Positions 17,290-28,887 are shown, numbered from the stretch's first letter. The stretch is DNA of 64,000 bases from Mycobacterium uberis (GCF_003408705.1 NZ_QAYL01000008.1:1-64000); one strand, 5' to 3'. Notes: generated by a model from the letters alone, not told the origin. Program-made: numbers and translations.

Positions 17290-18620
17290 TAATTACGTTG
17301 GCTTATGGCACCAAGTACAGTCTGTGCAGAAAGGAGAGTTGGCACAGAACCCATGTGGCGAGCACGGGATCGATCTGGGCGGTCCCGAGGAATTGGTCGA
17401 ACAGCCGGCCGACTGGTCGGTACCACCGGGGTGTGTACCAGGATCCGTGATGAAAGCATGAGCTCGGTGATGGCGTTCATTGTCCACACAGCGTAGGTGG
17501 TTTTGGTAGTGGCCCAATTCAGTGCGCGAGCCAGGTCGTCGTTGCGGGATTTCAGTGCCCGTCGCAGGTGACCGGCCTTTACCGACGTCATTGTCATTCT
17601 TGGTCCAAATGTGGGGTTGAAGCTGGCTACGGCATCCCCGAAGGGGACGGTTCCCTGCCCCGGAAATGGTCCAATTTGGCATAGCGGCGCTATCTGCTGG
17701 CCGGAAAAGCGTGAAACATCAAGTCACTGCACGGCTCAGCGTGTGCCAGCGTCGCACTCAGATGCGCGCCAAGCAGCGCGTCAGTCAGTGCAATCATCTC
17801 GGGGAAAGTTGAAGCGAGTTTAGCGTGGGCCACCCCGAAAGTGGTTTAAGACTCAGGTACTGTTCTCGTAGCGCAAGCATGCCCACCTCCTACAGACACG
17901 CTGGTGACGCCCACTTCTTCCGGGACCAGGCCCGCAGGGAGACGAAATTAAGTTAGGCAGATGTACGAAAGTACAGGAAGTTAGTGAGTGGCGTAGTGGA
18001 TGGCGATATCCACGGTGTCTTCGGTTGACCGCCGGTATACTCATTGCGACAATCACACTAGTGGCTGAATGTTGCAGCCGGCAACGTCGAGCCCCCCAAT
18101 TTGGCGGCCACGACTCTGGGCCATTCAGCTTGCCTGAGTATCTATAGTACACTGGCCCCTCAAAATGCTGTATTCGGTCGAACCCCGGCGCCACAACAGA
18201 CCTCCGCACGATCTCGACGTTGGCGATGTCGCGGATCCGTCATCTCCAGATACGGTCTGCTTGGCACATAGGCCGTGAGTTCCTCATACAGGGTGTGCCC
18301 CATTCCAGGTACGTGCCTGTGGCGCTCAGTTGGATACAGTCCGGTCGGTTCTTGAAGTATCGGCACGTCGACGGCTACCATGTTCTTCAACAGGTCCGGA
18401 AACAAGCCCTCAAACTCGCTTGCCCCACTGGTCAGCAGGTGCTGGCTCTGGCAAATTCTGATGACGTTTGTCGGTGTCGTTGGCTTGAAAACCGTCACCC
18501 GGGTATATGAAGTCGGAGAGTACCCACACGGCAGACAAACCGGCAATGCTGGCCCCGATGGTGACCGCCTGGCCTCGTGCGCTTTCAGCTACCACGCGCA
18601 TTCCCCGGAGGTTACTCGGT
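17290..18620 (-). pseudogene. FAD-dependent monooxygenase pseudogene (Rv3254 homologue)
   Basis: On the minus strand the N-terminal dinucleotide-binding segment VTIGASIAGLSAVWVLSDF is still readable near 18,550. It is followed by HLLTSGASEFEGLFPDLLKNMV and further on, after many stops and frame changes, by a C-terminal piece LKSRNDDLARALNWATTKTTYAVWTMNA near 17,500. Order and spacing fit Rv3254, a flavin monooxygenase-like protein, which also lies between manA and the permease in M. tuberculosis. The middle third (about 17,700 to 18,150) has no recognisable coding sequence. Confidence 0.8.
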
Positions 18621-18656
18621 ACTGTGCCGTCACAACGGCTGACGAAGGGACGGTTG

Positions 18657-20132
18657 ATGGCCAGTCGATGGCGGATGAAGTCGGTCGAACAGTCGATTGC
18701 CGATACCGACGAACCCACTACCCGGCTACGTAAGGACCTGACCTGGCGGGATCTAGTAGTTTTCGGGGTATCGGTAGTTGTCGGCGCCGGTATCTTCACG
18801 GTGACCGCATCGACTGCTGGCGACATCACCGGTCCAGCTATCTGGGTCGCTTTTCTGATTGCAGCGGCCACCTGCGCGTTAGCGACGCTGTGTTACGCCG
18901 AATTCGCCTCGGTGCTGCCGGTGGCGGGCAGTGGATACTCTTTCTCCTACGCTGCTTTTGGTGAATTCTTTGCTTGGCTCATCGGCTGGAATCTGCTGCT
19001 GGAAATGGCGATAGGTGCGGCTGTAGTGGCCAAAGGCTGGTCGAGTTACCTGGGTACTGTTTTCGGATTCGTCGGTGGCACAGTCGGACTCGGAGTGGTC
19101 CAGCTGGACTGGGGTGCGCTGCTGATCGTTTCGGTGGTGGCCATCCTGTGCGCGCTGGGTACCAAGTTGTCGTCGAAGTTTTCTGCGGTGGTTACCGGCA
19201 TCAAGGTGTCGGTGGTGGTTTTGGTCGTGGTGGTTGGTGCCTTCTACATCAAAGCCGCTAACTACTCGCCGTTCATTCCGAGCCCGGAAACCGGACACGA
19301 CGCAAGTGGTGTTACTCAGTCGTTGTTGTCGCTGCTCACCGGTGCGCACAGTAGCAATTATGGTTGGTATGGCGTGTTGGCGGGAGCATCGGTTATGTTC
19401 TTCGCGTTTATCGGTTTTGACATCGTGGCCACTATGGCTGAGGAGACCAAGTGGCCCCAGCGTGATGTTCCGAAGGGGATCCTGGCGTCGCTGGGGATCG
19501 TGACCTTGCTCTACGTCGCGGTCTCGGTCGTGCTGTCCGGAATGGTTTCCTATACCCAGCTCAAGACTGTCCCCGGCCATGGTCCGGCAAACCTGGCTAC
19601 TGCGTTCACGGTCAACGGGGTGAATTGGGCTAGTAAAGTCATTTCCGTCGGAGCGTTGGCCGGATTGACCACCGTGGTGATGGTGCTGATGCTCGGGCAA
19701 TGTCGGGTCTTGTTTGCCATGGCGCGCGACGGGCTGTTGCCCCAGGGGTTGGCGAGGACCGGTTCGCGCGGTACCCCGGTTCGGACTACCGTGTTTGTTG
19801 CAGCGGTGGTGGGTACGACGGCAGCAGTGTTTCCGATAGCCAAGCTTGAGGAGATGATCAACGTTGGAACGTTGTTCGCGTTTGTCCTGGTGTCGGCCGG
19901 GGTGATTGTCCTGCGCCGAACGCAGCCGGATCTGCAGCGGGCGTTCCGTGCGCCGTGGGTGCCGTTGCTGCCGATTGCATCGATCTGTGCTTCAGTTTGG
20001 CTGATGTTGAACCTGACCGCGTTGACCTGGATCCGGTTCACCATCTGGCTGTTGGTGGGCATAGCGATCTACGTTGGATACGGCTACCAGCACTCGGTGC
20101 AAGGCCGCCGAGACACGCAACATGTCAACTAG
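18657..20132 (+). CDS. APC-family cationic amino-acid permease (Rv3253c homologue)
   Basis: A 491-residue integral membrane protein with about 12 hydrophobic segments and the CAT-type signature VVVGAGIFTVTASTAG near residue 40, followed by FASVLPVAGSGYSFSYAAFGEF. ATG 18657 was chosen over the open upstream frame because GAAGGGA lies about eight bases before it and homology starts there. APC transporters of this type import amino acids, often basic ones, by proton symport; the substrate is not known. It is intact although both neighbours (the monooxygenase and the alkB group) have decayed. Confidence 0.88.
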   Translation: MASRWRMKSVEQSIADTDEPTTRLRKDLTWRDLVVFGVSVVVGAGIFTVTASTAGDITGPAIWVAFLIAAATCALATLCYAEFASVLPVAGSGYSFSYAAFGEFFAWLIGWNLLLEMAIGAAVVAKGWSSYLGTVFGFVGGTVGLGVVQLDWGALLIVSVVAILCALGTKLSSKFSAVVTGIKVSVVVLVVVVGAFYIKAANYSPFIPSPETGHDASGVTQSLLSLLTGAHSSNYGWYGVLAGASVMFFAFIGFDIVATMAEETKWPQRDVPKGILASLGIVTLLYVAVSVVLSGMVSYTQLKTVPGHGPANLATAFTVNGVNWASKVISVGALAGLTTVVMVLMLGQCRVLFAMARDGLLPQGLARTGSRGTPVRTTVFVAAVVGTTAAVFPIAKLEEMINVGTLFAFVLVSAGVIVLRRTQPDLQRAFRAPWVPLLPIASICASVWLMLNLTALTWIRFTIWLLVGIAIYVGYGYQHSVQGRRDTQHVN

Positions 20133-20264
20133 GTCGAATGTGACTTCGATCTCGACGCCGACAACGCGATAGTGTAAACCGGATCCCACAGTTTACCAAC
20201 CAATGCACTATGTCTAGATCATAGTGACGTTTAATTGCCGAAGCGGTCAACCTGATTGGTGCGC

Positions 20265-21452
20265 ATGACCACCGAACTGCGACCCGACGTCGTGGTATGA
20301 TAAAATCATGACCTAATAGCTCCTCGGGTTGGCTCCCTTGATGATACTGTTAGCTGTCTTGCTGATCATTTGGTGCATGAATCAGGCTGGCTGACATACT
20401 GCCTTACTGGCGTTGTTGTGGATCAGGCTTTTCTTGAGTTCACATCCTGCTGCCCGTTTTGGACCTGAAGTTCAAGTCCGTATGGGCAGAACCTGCCCGG
20501 CCAGGCCATAGAACGGCTAGAATTACGATAAAGACTATCACTGCTTAACATAAGCTTACATCATCTTTTCTTTCCAATATGTCAGCGTGATCGTTAGTGC
20601 CTATATGTTCATGGCGTCGGACCTGAGGTTGGCTGGGTTATCTGGAGGTTGAGCTGGCCGCCGAAGATCGGACTGACGCTGTCGATCGGTGTTCTCTGCT
20701 TTGTCGGCATGAACGCCGCACACGAGATGGGGCACACAAGTTAAGGAAGCTCTAGGAGTGGTGGCTGTCTAAGCTGGCCTTTGCGCACAGTTGCTACAGG
20801 TACTTCATATGTCGAGCACAACCGTGGCCACCATGTCCGGATGATGACGCCCGAGGATCCGGCATCGTGCTACTTCGGTGAGACATTACTGGAAATTTCT
20901 GCCGCGCAGTGTTATCGGCAGTTTGTGCTCCGCAGTGCGTTTGGAGGCTCAGCGGTTGCGGCGCCATGGGCGGAGCCCATGGAATCCACAAATGCACCCA
21001 CGCAACGACATGTTCAACACCTGGCTGATGTCGGTGGTGTTGTGAGGCAAGCTGACCGCTATATTCGGTCCGACGCTGATCCGGTTGGTGGTGATTCAGG
21101 TGATTGACACCTGGACCGTGTTTGAGACGGTGAACTACCTCAGAGCATTACGGACTGCTGCGGCAAAAACCCGTAACCGGCTGCTACGAGCGCTGCGCCC
21201 CCGAGTACAGTTGGAACTCCGACCATCTGGATACCAAACATGTTCCTCATACCATCTGTATCTGTACTACCTGCAGCGGCACAGCACCACTATGCCGATC
21301 CGACTTGTCGTTATCAAACGCTGCGTAGCTTCGATGGCTTGACCCAACTTGCCGAGTAGGCGTGCGTTGATGGTCACGCTGACGTATTTCCCACCGCTGT
21401 GGTGTAAGGTGATGAATCGTCGGATACGACACGGCGATATCCGCTCAGGATA
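20265..21452 (+). pseudogene. alkB: Alkane 1-monooxygenase pseudogene
   Basis: Fragments in all three frames reconstruct AlkB of Rv3252c type. In order they are IIWCMNQAG, FGPEVQ, the first histidine box in GMNAAHEMGHT near 20,730, YVEHNRGHHVRMMTPEDPAS (second box) near 20,840, SVIGSLCSAVRLEAQRLRR, and finally LQRHSTTM (third box, damaged) near 21,280 and YFPPLWCKVMNRR near 21,400. Many stops and frameshifts; clearly dead. The family is a membrane di-iron enzyme that hydroxylates alkanes or fatty acids at the omega position with electrons from rubredoxin. Confidence 0.9.
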
Positions 21453-21506
21453 ACTTAATAGCCTCGGCTGAGAGGGAAGTTTTTGGCCAAATTATCGTGC
21501 TACACA

Positions 21507-21669
21507 ATGACGGCCGCCTACCAGTTCCCGGTATCCGGTTACATCTGCGACGAGGTGTAGGGCTTGGCCGGAGGATGGCATCAAGCCTGGCACTCGCTGG
21601 AACGATATTCTCGAGGCCTGGAGCTGCCTTGGCTGTAGCGCGGCTAAGTCGGATTTCGATATGGCGTGA
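21507..21669 (+). pseudogene. rubB: Rubredoxin pseudogene (rubB-like)
   Basis: ATG 21507 begins [16 protein letters not shown]; after a stop and one frameshift the sequence continues [17 protein letters not shown] and [15 protein letters not shown]. The second CxxC pair survives but the first pair is gone. In M. tuberculosis two rubredoxins (rubA, rubB) lie here between alkB and a TetR gene; only one shrunken copy is visible, perhaps a fusion of both after a deletion. Confidence 0.8.
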
Positions 21670-21779
21670 AGTGGTTTGTTCGTGATGAACACCAACATCG
21701 TTGCGAAAACTGGGTGGTGCCGCGCTTGTGAAGCGGATTCTTTAATGCTGAAGTATCGTCAGTCTCGCTGCATAATACG

Positions 21780-22315
21780 GTATTGGATGCGATGGGGGAT
21801 CTGCTGTTGATGTGGGATTGGTCGGCTATTGTGTTGCCCGGCTTCGTCTGTGCCACTGGGCAGGCATCGGTTGGGAGGCCTTTACAACGAGTTCGGCTCA
21901 CGGCTGGGCCTGGTGCAGGGCTATGCGCTGTGTCTGGCTGATCGCCTGGTCGACAGCGTCCATGTCACCCTGGCCACTAACGTTGGCAACATGTAGGAAT
22001 TGTTTCTGCAGCGTTTTCGGCTGTTCTTCTCCAAGGTGACGGCAAACCCTGTGGTGATTTCGTTGCTGACTGGCGTCGCCACGCTGGATCTGTTGCAGCT
22101 CATCACTACCGACAGCGTGCCTGTATATTACTCGCGCGTCGGTTCGGTTTGGCGACGGTGTTCACCCAGACCTGGGTGGACAGCAGTGATGAAGACGCCG
22201 GCATTCTGGTGTGTGCCATCGTCAGGCTGCCGTTGAGCTACGTTTCGATGATGCCGTTCGCCGAGCACCATAGGGTTGTCAACGTGCCTTGACCTGACCG
22301 AACCTGCAGGGGCCT
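21780..22315 (+). pseudogene. TetR-family regulator pseudogene (Rv3249c homologue)
   Basis: The helix-turn-helix end is recognisable as NEFGSRLGLVQGYA near 21,890, followed by LADRLVDSVHVTLATNVG, ELFLQRFRLFFSKVTANPVVISLLTG and ILVCAIVRLPLSYVSM near 22,230, in different frames and with stops. Position and order match the TetR gene that follows rubB and precedes sahH in M. tuberculosis. It would have controlled the alkane-hydroxylase group, which has decayed together with it. Confidence 0.82.
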
Positions 22316-22410
22316 CAGGGCCTCAGAAAGGTGAGCGACTACACTGGTTGACGAGTAGAGCCTGTTTACCCCTATGGAGTCTCTGAGCCCTAGAAGGATC
22401 GCGACACGTT

Positions 22411-23889
22411 ATGACGATGACCGACAGTTCGCTGACGCCCGACGTTCGTAACGGCATCGATTTCAAGGTTGCCGATCTGTCGTTAGCGGATTTCGGCCGC
22501 AAAGAACTCGACCTCGCCGAGTATGAGATGCCTGGCCTAATGTCGCTGCGTCGTGAATATGCCGAGGTGCAGCCGCTGAAGGGGGCTCGTGTTTCCGGTT
22601 CGCTACACATGACAGTGCAGACCGCGGTGCTGATCGAGACGCTGGTTGCGCTGGGCGCCGAAGTGCGCTGGGCGTCGTGCAATATCTTCTCGACCCAAGA
22701 CCATGCGGCAGCGGCCGTCGTCGTCGGCCCATACGGCACACCCGAGCAGCCCAAGGGTGTCCCGGTGTTTGCCTGGAAGGGCGAGACGCTCGAGGAGTAT
22801 TGGTGGGCTGCCGAGCAGATGCTCACCTGGCCGGATCCGGATAAGCCAGCCAACATGATCCTGGACGACGGTGGGGATGTCACTATGCTGGTGCTGCGCG
22901 GCATGCAATACGAGAAGGCCGGTTTAGTGCCGCCCATCGAGGACGACGACCCTGCTGAGTGGAAAGTCTTCTTGGGTCTGCTGCGAAAGCGCTTCGAGAC
23001 CGACAAGGGCAAGTGGACCAAGATCGCTGAATCGGTCAAGGGTGTTACCGAAGAGACGACCACGGGCGTGTTGAGGCTGTACCAATTCGCCGCAGCCGGG
23101 GCCCTGGCCTTCCCTGCGATCAACGTCAACGACTCGGTGACCAAGTCCAAGTTCGACAATAAGTATGGCACCCGGCACTCTCTGATTGACGGCATCAACC
23201 GCGGCACTGACGCTTTGATCGGCGGCAAGAATGTGCTCATCTGCGGCTACGGCGACGTAGGTAAGGGTTGCGCAGAGGCGGCAAAGGGCCAAGGCGCGCG
23301 GGTCACCGTCACCGAGATCGATCCGATTAACGCGCTGCAGGCGCTGATGGAAGGCTTCGACGTCAAGCGGGTCGAAGACGTCATCGCTGACGCGGACATC
23401 GTTGTCACCGCAACTGGCAACAAAGACATCATCTCACTCGAGCACATGCGGGCAATGAAGGATCACGCCATTCTGGGCAACATCGGTCACTTTGACAACG
23501 AGATCGACATGGCCGCGCTGGAACGCTCTGGTGCTACGCGGCTCAACATTAAGCCGCAGGTCGATCTGTGGACTTTCGGCGACAGCGGCAAGTCGATCAT
23601 TGTGCTGTCCGAGGGCCGGCTGCTGAATCTGGGCAACGCCACCGGGCATCCGTCGTTCGTGATGAGCAATAGTTTTGCCAACCAGACGATTGCGCAGATT
23701 GAGCTGTGGACCAAGAACGACGAATACGACAATGAGGTGTACCGGTTGCCTAAGCATCTTGACGAAAAAGTGGCCCGCATCCACGTCGAGGCCCTTGGCG
23801 GGCAGCTGACCAAGCTGACCAAGGACCAGGCCGAGTATCTTGGCGTCGACGTTGAGGGCCCGTTCAAGCCGGATCACTATCGCTACTGA
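22411..23889 (+). CDS. sahH: S-adenosylhomocysteine hydrolase
   Basis: Cleaves S-adenosylhomocysteine, the inhibitory product of SAM-dependent methylation, into adenosine and homocysteine with bound NAD. 492 residues, the usual actinobacterial length. Seen: the N-terminal [13 protein letters not shown], the substrate site [16 protein letters not shown], the NAD loop [15 protein letters not shown] near residue 275, [11 protein letters not shown] and the conserved C-terminal KPDHYRY. Stands alone after the dead TetR gene and 64 bp before tmk. Essential in mycobacteria. Confidence 0.97.
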   Translation: MTMTDSSLTPDVRNGIDFKVADLSLADFGRKELDLAEYEMPGLMSLRREYAEVQPLKGARVSGSLHMTVQTAVLIETLVALGAEVRWASCNIFSTQDHAAAAVVVGPYGTPEQPKGVPVFAWKGETLEEYWWAAEQMLTWPDPDKPANMILDDGGDVTMLVLRGMQYEKAGLVPPIEDDDPAEWKVFLGLLRKRFETDKGKWTKIAESVKGVTEETTTGVLRLYQFAAAGALAFPAINVNDSVTKSKFDNKYGTRHSLIDGINRGTDALIGGKNVLICGYGDVGKGCAEAAKGQGARVTVTEIDPINALQALMEGFDVKRVEDVIADADIVVTATGNKDIISLEHMRAMKDHAILGNIGHFDNEIDMAALERSGATRLNIKPQVDLWTFGDSGKSIIVLSEGRLLNLGNATGHPSFVMSNSFANQTIAQIELWTKNDEYDNEVYRLPKHLDEKVARIHVEALGGQLTKLTKDQAEYLGVDVEGPFKPDHYRY

Positions 23890-23953
23890 TCCTCGTTTGG
23901 AGCTGGGTATGTTGCCAGCCGCACGTTCGTCGGCATACCGCTAGGCTCGCGCA

Positions 23954-24586
23954 GTGTTGATAGCAATCGAAGGCATTGACGGCGCTGGCAAGCGAACCTT
24001 GTCCGAGAGGTTATGCCAGGCATTTGAGGCCATCGGGAAATCGGTGGCAACGTTGGCTTTCCCGCGCTATCGGCGATCAGTGGCAGCTGACATTGCTGCG
24101 GAGGCGCTGCACGGCCAGCACGGTGATCTCGCGTCGTCGGTGTATGCTATGGCCTTGCTGTTCGCGTTCGACCGCGCTGGGGCGGTCGAGGACATTGCAG
24201 CCATGCGCCGCAATCATGATGTAGTGATCCTCGATCGTTACGTTGCGTCCAATGCCGCCTACAGCGCCGCGCGCCTACATGATGACTTTAGCGGGGAGGC
24301 GGTGGCCTGGGTGCAGCAAGTTGAATACCAGAGATTGCGGTTGCCCTCGCCCGATTGGCAAGTGTTGCTTGCGGTCTCCGCTAAGCTCGCCGGGGAGCGT
24401 TCCCGCCACCGGGCCCGCGTCGCTCCCGACTGGCCGCGTGACAGCTACGAATGTGACGACGACCTTCAGCAGCGCACCGGTGCGGTATACGCCAGCCTGG
24501 CCGCTGCAGGTTGGGGCGGGCGGTGGCTAGTTGTTGACGCGGACGTCGAGCCGGGTTGGTTGGCCACCGCTTTGATGGGCAGTTAG
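23954..24586 (+). CDS. tmk: Thymidylate kinase
   Basis: Phosphorylates dTMP to dTDP with ATP. 210 residues from GTG 23954; P-loop EGIDGAGKRT at residues 6-15, the TMP-binding FPRYR near 36-40 and DRYVASNAAYSAAR around 94-107, and a LID with GERSRHRAR near 147. M. tuberculosis Tmk is 214 residues. It precedes mtrA by 92 bp, as in other mycobacteria, so it may be part of the same transcription unit. Confidence 0.95.
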   Translation: MLIAIEGIDGAGKRTLSERLCQAFEAIGKSVATLAFPRYRRSVAADIAAEALHGQHGDLASSVYAMALLFAFDRAGAVEDIAAMRRNHDVVILDRYVASNAAYSAARLHDDFSGEAVAWVQQVEYQRLRLPSPDWQVLLAVSAKLAGERSRHRARVAPDWPRDSYECDDDLQQRTGAVYASLAAAGWGGRWLVVDADVEPGWLATALMGS

Positions 24587-24678
24587 ATTCCGTTAGGGCC
24601 GAATTTGACGGTCTTTGAGCTTAATCCTATACGAAGCGCCCGTGTGGCGTCCTAGTTTTGTCCCGATCTGGTGACACC

Positions 24679-25365
24679 ATGGACAGCATGAGGCAAAGGA
24701 TTTTGGTCGTCGACGACGACGCTTCGCTGGCCGAGATGCTCACTATCGTGCTGCGTGGGGAGGGTTTCGACACCGCGGTCATCGGCGACGGTACTCAGGC
24801 CCTGACCGCGGTGCGTGAGTTGCGCCCCGACCTAGTGTTGTTGGATTTGATGTTGCCCGGCATGAATGGCATCGACGTGTGCCGGGTGTTGCGTGCCGAC
24901 TCCGGCGTTCCGATTGTGATGCTGACCGCCAAGACGGACACCGTAGACGTGGTGCTGGGGTTGGAATCGGGCGCAGATGACTACATCATGAAGCCGTTCA
25001 AACCCAAGGAGCTGGTCGCTCGTGTCCGGGCGCGATTGCGGCGCAACGACGACGAGCCAGCCGAGATGCTGTCCATCGCCGACGTCGATATCGACGTGCC
25101 GGCACACAAGGTTACCCGAAATGGTGAACAGATTTCCTTGACACCACTGGAATTCGACCTGCTGGTTGCGCTGGCACGCAAGCCACGCCAGGTGTTTACT
25201 CGTGATGTGCTGCTCGAACAGGTGTGGGGATATCGTCACCCAGCGGATACTCGCTTGGTGAACGTGCATGTCCAGCGGCTACGCGCCAAGGTCGAGAAAG
25301 ACCCGGAGAACCCGACCGTGGTGTTGACCGTTCGAGGAGTGGGATACAAGGCCGGACCTCCGTGA
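24679..25365 (+). CDS. mtrA: Response regulator MtrA
   Basis: An OmpR-class response regulator of 228 residues: receiver domain (1-115) with acidic pocket DDD at 12-14, phosphorylation site Asp56 in LVLLDLMLPG and Lys104; winged-helix DNA-binding domain from about 130. ATG 24679 rather than the TTG at 24658 is chosen because homology begins MDSMRQRILVVDDD. MtrA is the essential regulator of replication, cell-wall hydrolases and division in mycobacteria, activated by MtrB, whose gene follows after 58 bp. Confidence 0.97.
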   Translation: MDSMRQRILVVDDDASLAEMLTIVLRGEGFDTAVIGDGTQALTAVRELRPDLVLLDLMLPGMNGIDVCRVLRADSGVPIVMLTAKTDTVDVVLGLESGADDYIMKPFKPKELVARVRARLRRNDDEPAEMLSIADVDIDVPAHKVTRNGEQISLTPLEFDLLVALARKPRQVFTRDVLLEQVWGYRHPADTRLVNVHVQRLRAKVEKDPENPTVVLTVRGVGYKAGPP

Positions 25366-25423
25366 CACGCACCAGCGACGATGTATTGCGCAGCGATGCT
25401 AGTGACGCTGAGGGGCGGCGCCG

Positions 25424-27121
25424 GTGATCTTCAGCTCCCGGCGACGCATTCGGGGTCGCTGGGGACGCTGGGGGCGCTCGGGCCCCATGGCTCGCGGTAT
25501 GGGCGCGTTAACTCGAGCCGTGGGTGTCGCTTGGCGTCGATCGCTGCAATTGCGCGTTGTTGCTCTAACGTTTGGTCTTTCGTTGACGGTGATTTTGGCG
25601 CTTGGTTTCGTGCTCACCAGTCAGCTCACTAACCGTGTGCTCGACGTCAAGGTTAGGGCCGCCATCGAGCAGATCGAGCGAGCACGTACCACCGTCACTG
25701 GGATCGTTAACGGTGAAGAGACCCGCTCGCTGGACAGCAGTCTGCAGCTGGCCCGCAACACGTTGACATCGAAAACTGACCCAACTTCTGGTGCTGGCCT
25801 CGCCGGTGCCTTCGATGCGGTATTGATGGTGCCCGGCGATGGCCCGCGTGCCGCAACTACGGCCGGATCCATCGATCAGGTGCCTAATTCCTTGCGTGGT
25901 TTCATCAAAGCCGGGCAGGCAGCCTACCAGTACGCGACGGTGCACACCGAAGGCTTCTCGGGGCCAGCGCTGATCATAGGCACGCCGACATCGTCGCAGG
26001 TGGCTAATCTTGAGCTTTACCTGATCTTTCCGCTGAAGAACGAACAGGCTACTGTCATGCTGGTGCGTGGCACGATGGCCACCGGTGGCCTGGTGCTGCT
26101 GGTCTTGCTGTCGGGTATCGCGTTACTGGTATCGCGCCAGGTGGTGGTGCCGGTGCGGTCTGCGTCACGGATCGCCGAGCGATTTGCCGAAGGGCATCTG
26201 TCGGAACGGATGTTGGTGCGCGGCGAGGACGACATGGCGCGGCTGGCGGTGTCGTTCAATGACATGGCGGAGAGCTTGTCTCGGCAGATCACCCAGCTCG
26301 AGGAGTTCGGTAACCTGCAACGCCGGTTCACATCTGATGTCAGTCATGAACTCCGCACGCCGCTGACCACCGTGCGTATGGCCGCTGACTTGATCTACGA
26401 CCACAGCTCCGACCTCGATCCCACGTTGCGGCGGTCCACCGAGCTGATGGTCAGCGAACTAGATCGATTCGAGACACTGCTCAACGACCTGCTCGAGATC
26501 TCGCGACACGACGCCGGCGTAGCAGAGCTCTCCGTCGAGGCGGTCGATCTGCGTACGACGGTGAATAACGCGCTGGGCAATGTTGGCCACCTGGCCGAGG
26601 AGGCCGGTATCGAACTGCTGGTGGACATGCCTGCCGAAGAGGTGATTGCTGAAGTTGACGCCCGCCGAGTCAAGCGGATCCTCCGCAACCTGATCGCCAA
26701 CGCCATCGACCACGCCGAACATAAACCGGTACGGATCCGGATGGCCGTCGACGACGATACCGTCGCGGTCACCGTGCGCGATTACGGGGTCGGGTTGCGG
26801 CCCGGCGAAGAGAAGTTGGTGTTCAGTCGGTTTTGGCGCTCGGACCCGTCACGGGTGCGGCGCTCCGGTGGTACCGGGCTGGGACTGGCGATCAGCATCG
26901 AGGATGCGCGGTTGCACCAGGGCCGGCTTGAAGCGTGGGGTGAGCCAGGCCAGGGCGCCTGCTTCAGGCTGACGCTTCCGCTAGTTCGTGGCCACAAGGT
27001 CACCACCAGTCCACTGCCCATGAAACCGATCCCGCAACCAATTCCGCACATCGTCTCAGCCAGCCAGCAACACGGCACCCAACGTCCGCGCCCGCGAGAA
27101 CATGCCGAGAAGAGCGGATGA
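25424..27121 (+). CDS. mtrB: Sensor histidine kinase MtrB
   Basis: 565 residues: cytoplasmic basic N-terminus, first membrane segment about 43-66, extracytoplasmic sensor domain to about 212, second membrane segment about 216-237, HAMP domain to about 295, dimerisation helix with phosphorylated His308 in [10 protein letters not shown], and ATPase domain with NLIANAIDH (N box), DYGVGL (G1) and GGTGLGLAI (G2). It phosphorylates MtrA. The N-terminal tail has a small duplication, [11 protein letters not shown]. The stop overlaps the lpqB start (GGATGATG), a translational coupling known in this operon. Confidence 0.96.
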   Translation: MIFSSRRRIRGRWGRWGRSGPMARGMGALTRAVGVAWRRSLQLRVVALTFGLSLTVILALGFVLTSQLTNRVLDVKVRAAIEQIERARTTVTGIVNGEETRSLDSSLQLARNTLTSKTDPTSGAGLAGAFDAVLMVPGDGPRAATTAGSIDQVPNSLRGFIKAGQAAYQYATVHTEGFSGPALIIGTPTSSQVANLELYLIFPLKNEQATVMLVRGTMATGGLVLLVLLSGIALLVSRQVVVPVRSASRIAERFAEGHLSERMLVRGEDDMARLAVSFNDMAESLSRQITQLEEFGNLQRRFTSDVSHELRTPLTTVRMAADLIYDHSSDLDPTLRRSTELMVSELDRFETLLNDLLEISRHDAGVAELSVEAVDLRTTVNNALGNVGHLAEEAGIELLVDMPAEEVIAEVDARRVKRILRNLIANAIDHAEHKPVRIRMAVDDDTVAVTVRDYGVGLRPGEEKLVFSRFWRSDPSRVRRSGGTGLGLAISIEDARLHQGRLEAWGEPGQGACFRLTLPLVRGHKVTTSPLPMKPIPQPIPHIVSASQQHGTQRPRPREHAEKSG

Positions 27122-28887
27122 TGCGGCGCGTTATAGTGATCATGCGGCTGTTGTTCCTGGGTGTATTGCTGGCTGGTTGCGCTGGGGTACCCAGTTCGTC
27201 CGCTCCACAGGCGATTGGTACCGTGGAGCGACCCGCACCGTCGAATCTACTCAAGCCGACCCCCGGTATGGATCCCGATGTGCTGTTGCGTGAATTCCTC
27301 AAGGCCACAGCCGATCCGGCCAACCGGCATCTGGCAGCGCGTCAGTTCCTGACCCAGTCGGCATCCAACGCCTGGGACGACGCCGGTAGCGCACTGTTGA
27401 TCGACCATGTGGTGTTCGTTGAAACCCTTGGCGCCGAACGCGTTTCGGCGACGATGCGGGCAGACATCCTTGGCTCGCTGTCCGATATGGGTGTGTTCGA
27501 GACCGCAGAGGGTATGCTACCGGACCCGGGTCCGATCGAATTGATTAAGACGCCGGGTGGCTGGCGTATCGACCGGTTGCCCAACGGGGTTTTCCTGGAC
27601 TGGCAGCAGTTTCAGGCGACGTACAAACGTAACACCCTCTACTTCGCCGACCTGACTGGCAAGACCGTGGTTCCCGACCCTCGCTACGTCGCGGTTCCCG
27701 GTCATGATCAGTTGGCTACTGAGCTTGTCTCCAAATTGCTGGCTGGTCCACGACCTGAGATGGCGCACACTGTCCGCAATCTGCTGGCTCCACCGCTGCG
27801 GCTGCGTGGCCCGGTAACGCGGGCTGACGGCAGCAAGAGCGGGATTGGGCGAGGTTACGGCGGTGCGCGGATAGATCTCGAGAAACTATCTACCACCGAT
27901 CCGCACAGTAGGCAATTGCTTGCCGCGCAGATCATATGGACGCTGGCCAGGGCGGACATCAGAGGGCCGTATGTGATCAACGCTGACGGTGCGCCACTGG
28001 ATGACAGGTTCGCCGACGGGTGGACCACCTCCGACGTCGCTGCCACCGACCCGGGCGTGGCCGACGGCGCGGGCGCGGGGTTGCATGCGCTGGTGGGCGG
28101 GGCATTGGTATCGGTGGACGGACAGCATGCCACCACGGTGCTGGGAGCCTTTGGGCGGATGGGCGACCAGACCGGCGCTGCACTATCCCGCAGCGGGCGG
28201 CAGGTGGCGTCGGTAGTGACCCTGCGCCGCGGCGCTCCAGATACGGCGGCGTCGTTGTGGATCGGTGATCTCGGTGGCGAGGCGGTCCAGTCCGCCGACG
28301 GACACGGCTTGTCGCGACCCAGCTGGTCGCTCGACGACGCGGTATGGGTGGTGGTCGACAACCACAATGTGTTGCGGGCCATTCAGGAACCAGCTTCGGG
28401 GCAACCCGTGCGTATTCCGGTGGATTCCGCCGCAGTGGCCAGCCGGTTCCCGGGGCCGATTACCGACCTGCAGCTGTCTCGGGATGGGACGCGTGCCGCG
28501 ATGGTGATCGGTGGACAGGTGATTCTCGCCGGTGTCGAGCAGACCCAGGCCGGACAGTTTGCCTTGACATACCCGCGTCGACTGGGCTTCGGACTGGGTA
28601 CCTCAGTGGTATCGTTGTCCTGGCGGACCGGCGACGACATCGTGGTGACTCGCACCGATGCTGCGCATCCAGTGTCGTACGTGAACCTCGACGGAGTTAA
28701 TTCTGATGCGCCGGCCCGTGGTTTGCAGGTTCCACTGTCGGCGATTGTGGCCAACCCGTCGACGGTATATGTCGCGGGACCGCAAGGGGTACTGCAGTAT
28801 TCGGCGTCCGTTGCCGAAAGCCAACAGGGCTGGTCGGAGGTCGCGGCGTTGACCGTTGCAGGGGCGGAGCCGGTATTGCCGGGCTGA
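27118..28887 (+). CDS. lpqB: Lipoprotein LpqB, modulator of MtrAB
   Basis: 589 residues with a lipoprotein signal peptide: MMRR, hydrophobic core, and lipobox LLAGC with Cys21 as the lipidation site. Then a GerMN domain (about 200-300, with [26 protein letters not shown] preceding) and a C-terminal beta-propeller-like region (about 330-589). LpqB interacts with the MtrB sensor domain outside the membrane and tunes MtrA signalling and cell-surface properties. Either ATG 27118 or 27121 may be used; both overlap the end of mtrB. Confidence 0.95.
   Translation: MMRRVIVIMRLLFLGVLLAGCAGVPSSSAPQAIGTVERPAPSNLLKPTPGMDPDVLLREFLKATADPANRHLAARQFLTQSASNAWDDAGSALLIDHVVFVETLGAERVSATMRADILGSLSDMGVFETAEGMLPDPGPIELIKTPGGWRIDRLPNGVFLDWQQFQATYKRNTLYFADLTGKTVVPDPRYVAVPGHDQLATELVSKLLAGPRPEMAHTVRNLLAPPLRLRGPVTRADGSKSGIGRGYGGARIDLEKLSTTDPHSRQLLAAQIIWTLARADIRGPYVINADGAPLDDRFADGWTTSDVAATDPGVADGAGAGLHALVGGALVSVDGQHATTVLGAFGRMGDQTGAALSRSGRQVASVVTLRRGAPDTAASLWIGDLGGEAVQSADGHGLSRPSWSLDDAVWVVVDNHNVLRAIQEPASGQPVRIPVDSAAVASRFPGPITDLQLSRDGTRAAMVIGGQVILAGVEQTQAGQFALTYPRRLGFGLGTSVVSLSWRTGDDIVVTRTDAAHPVSYVNLDGVNSDAPARGLQVPLSAIVANPSTVYVAGPQGVLQYSASVAESQQGWSEVAALTVAGAEPVLPG

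Noticed and set aside
18879..19700. 273-codon minus-strand frame rich in His, Gln and Arg
   Set aside because: Antisense to the APC permease; composition is that of a GC-rich shadow frame.
22316..22410. SAH or SAM riboswitch before sahH
   Set aside because: The 95-bp leader is short and I could not fold a convincing conserved riboswitch core in it.
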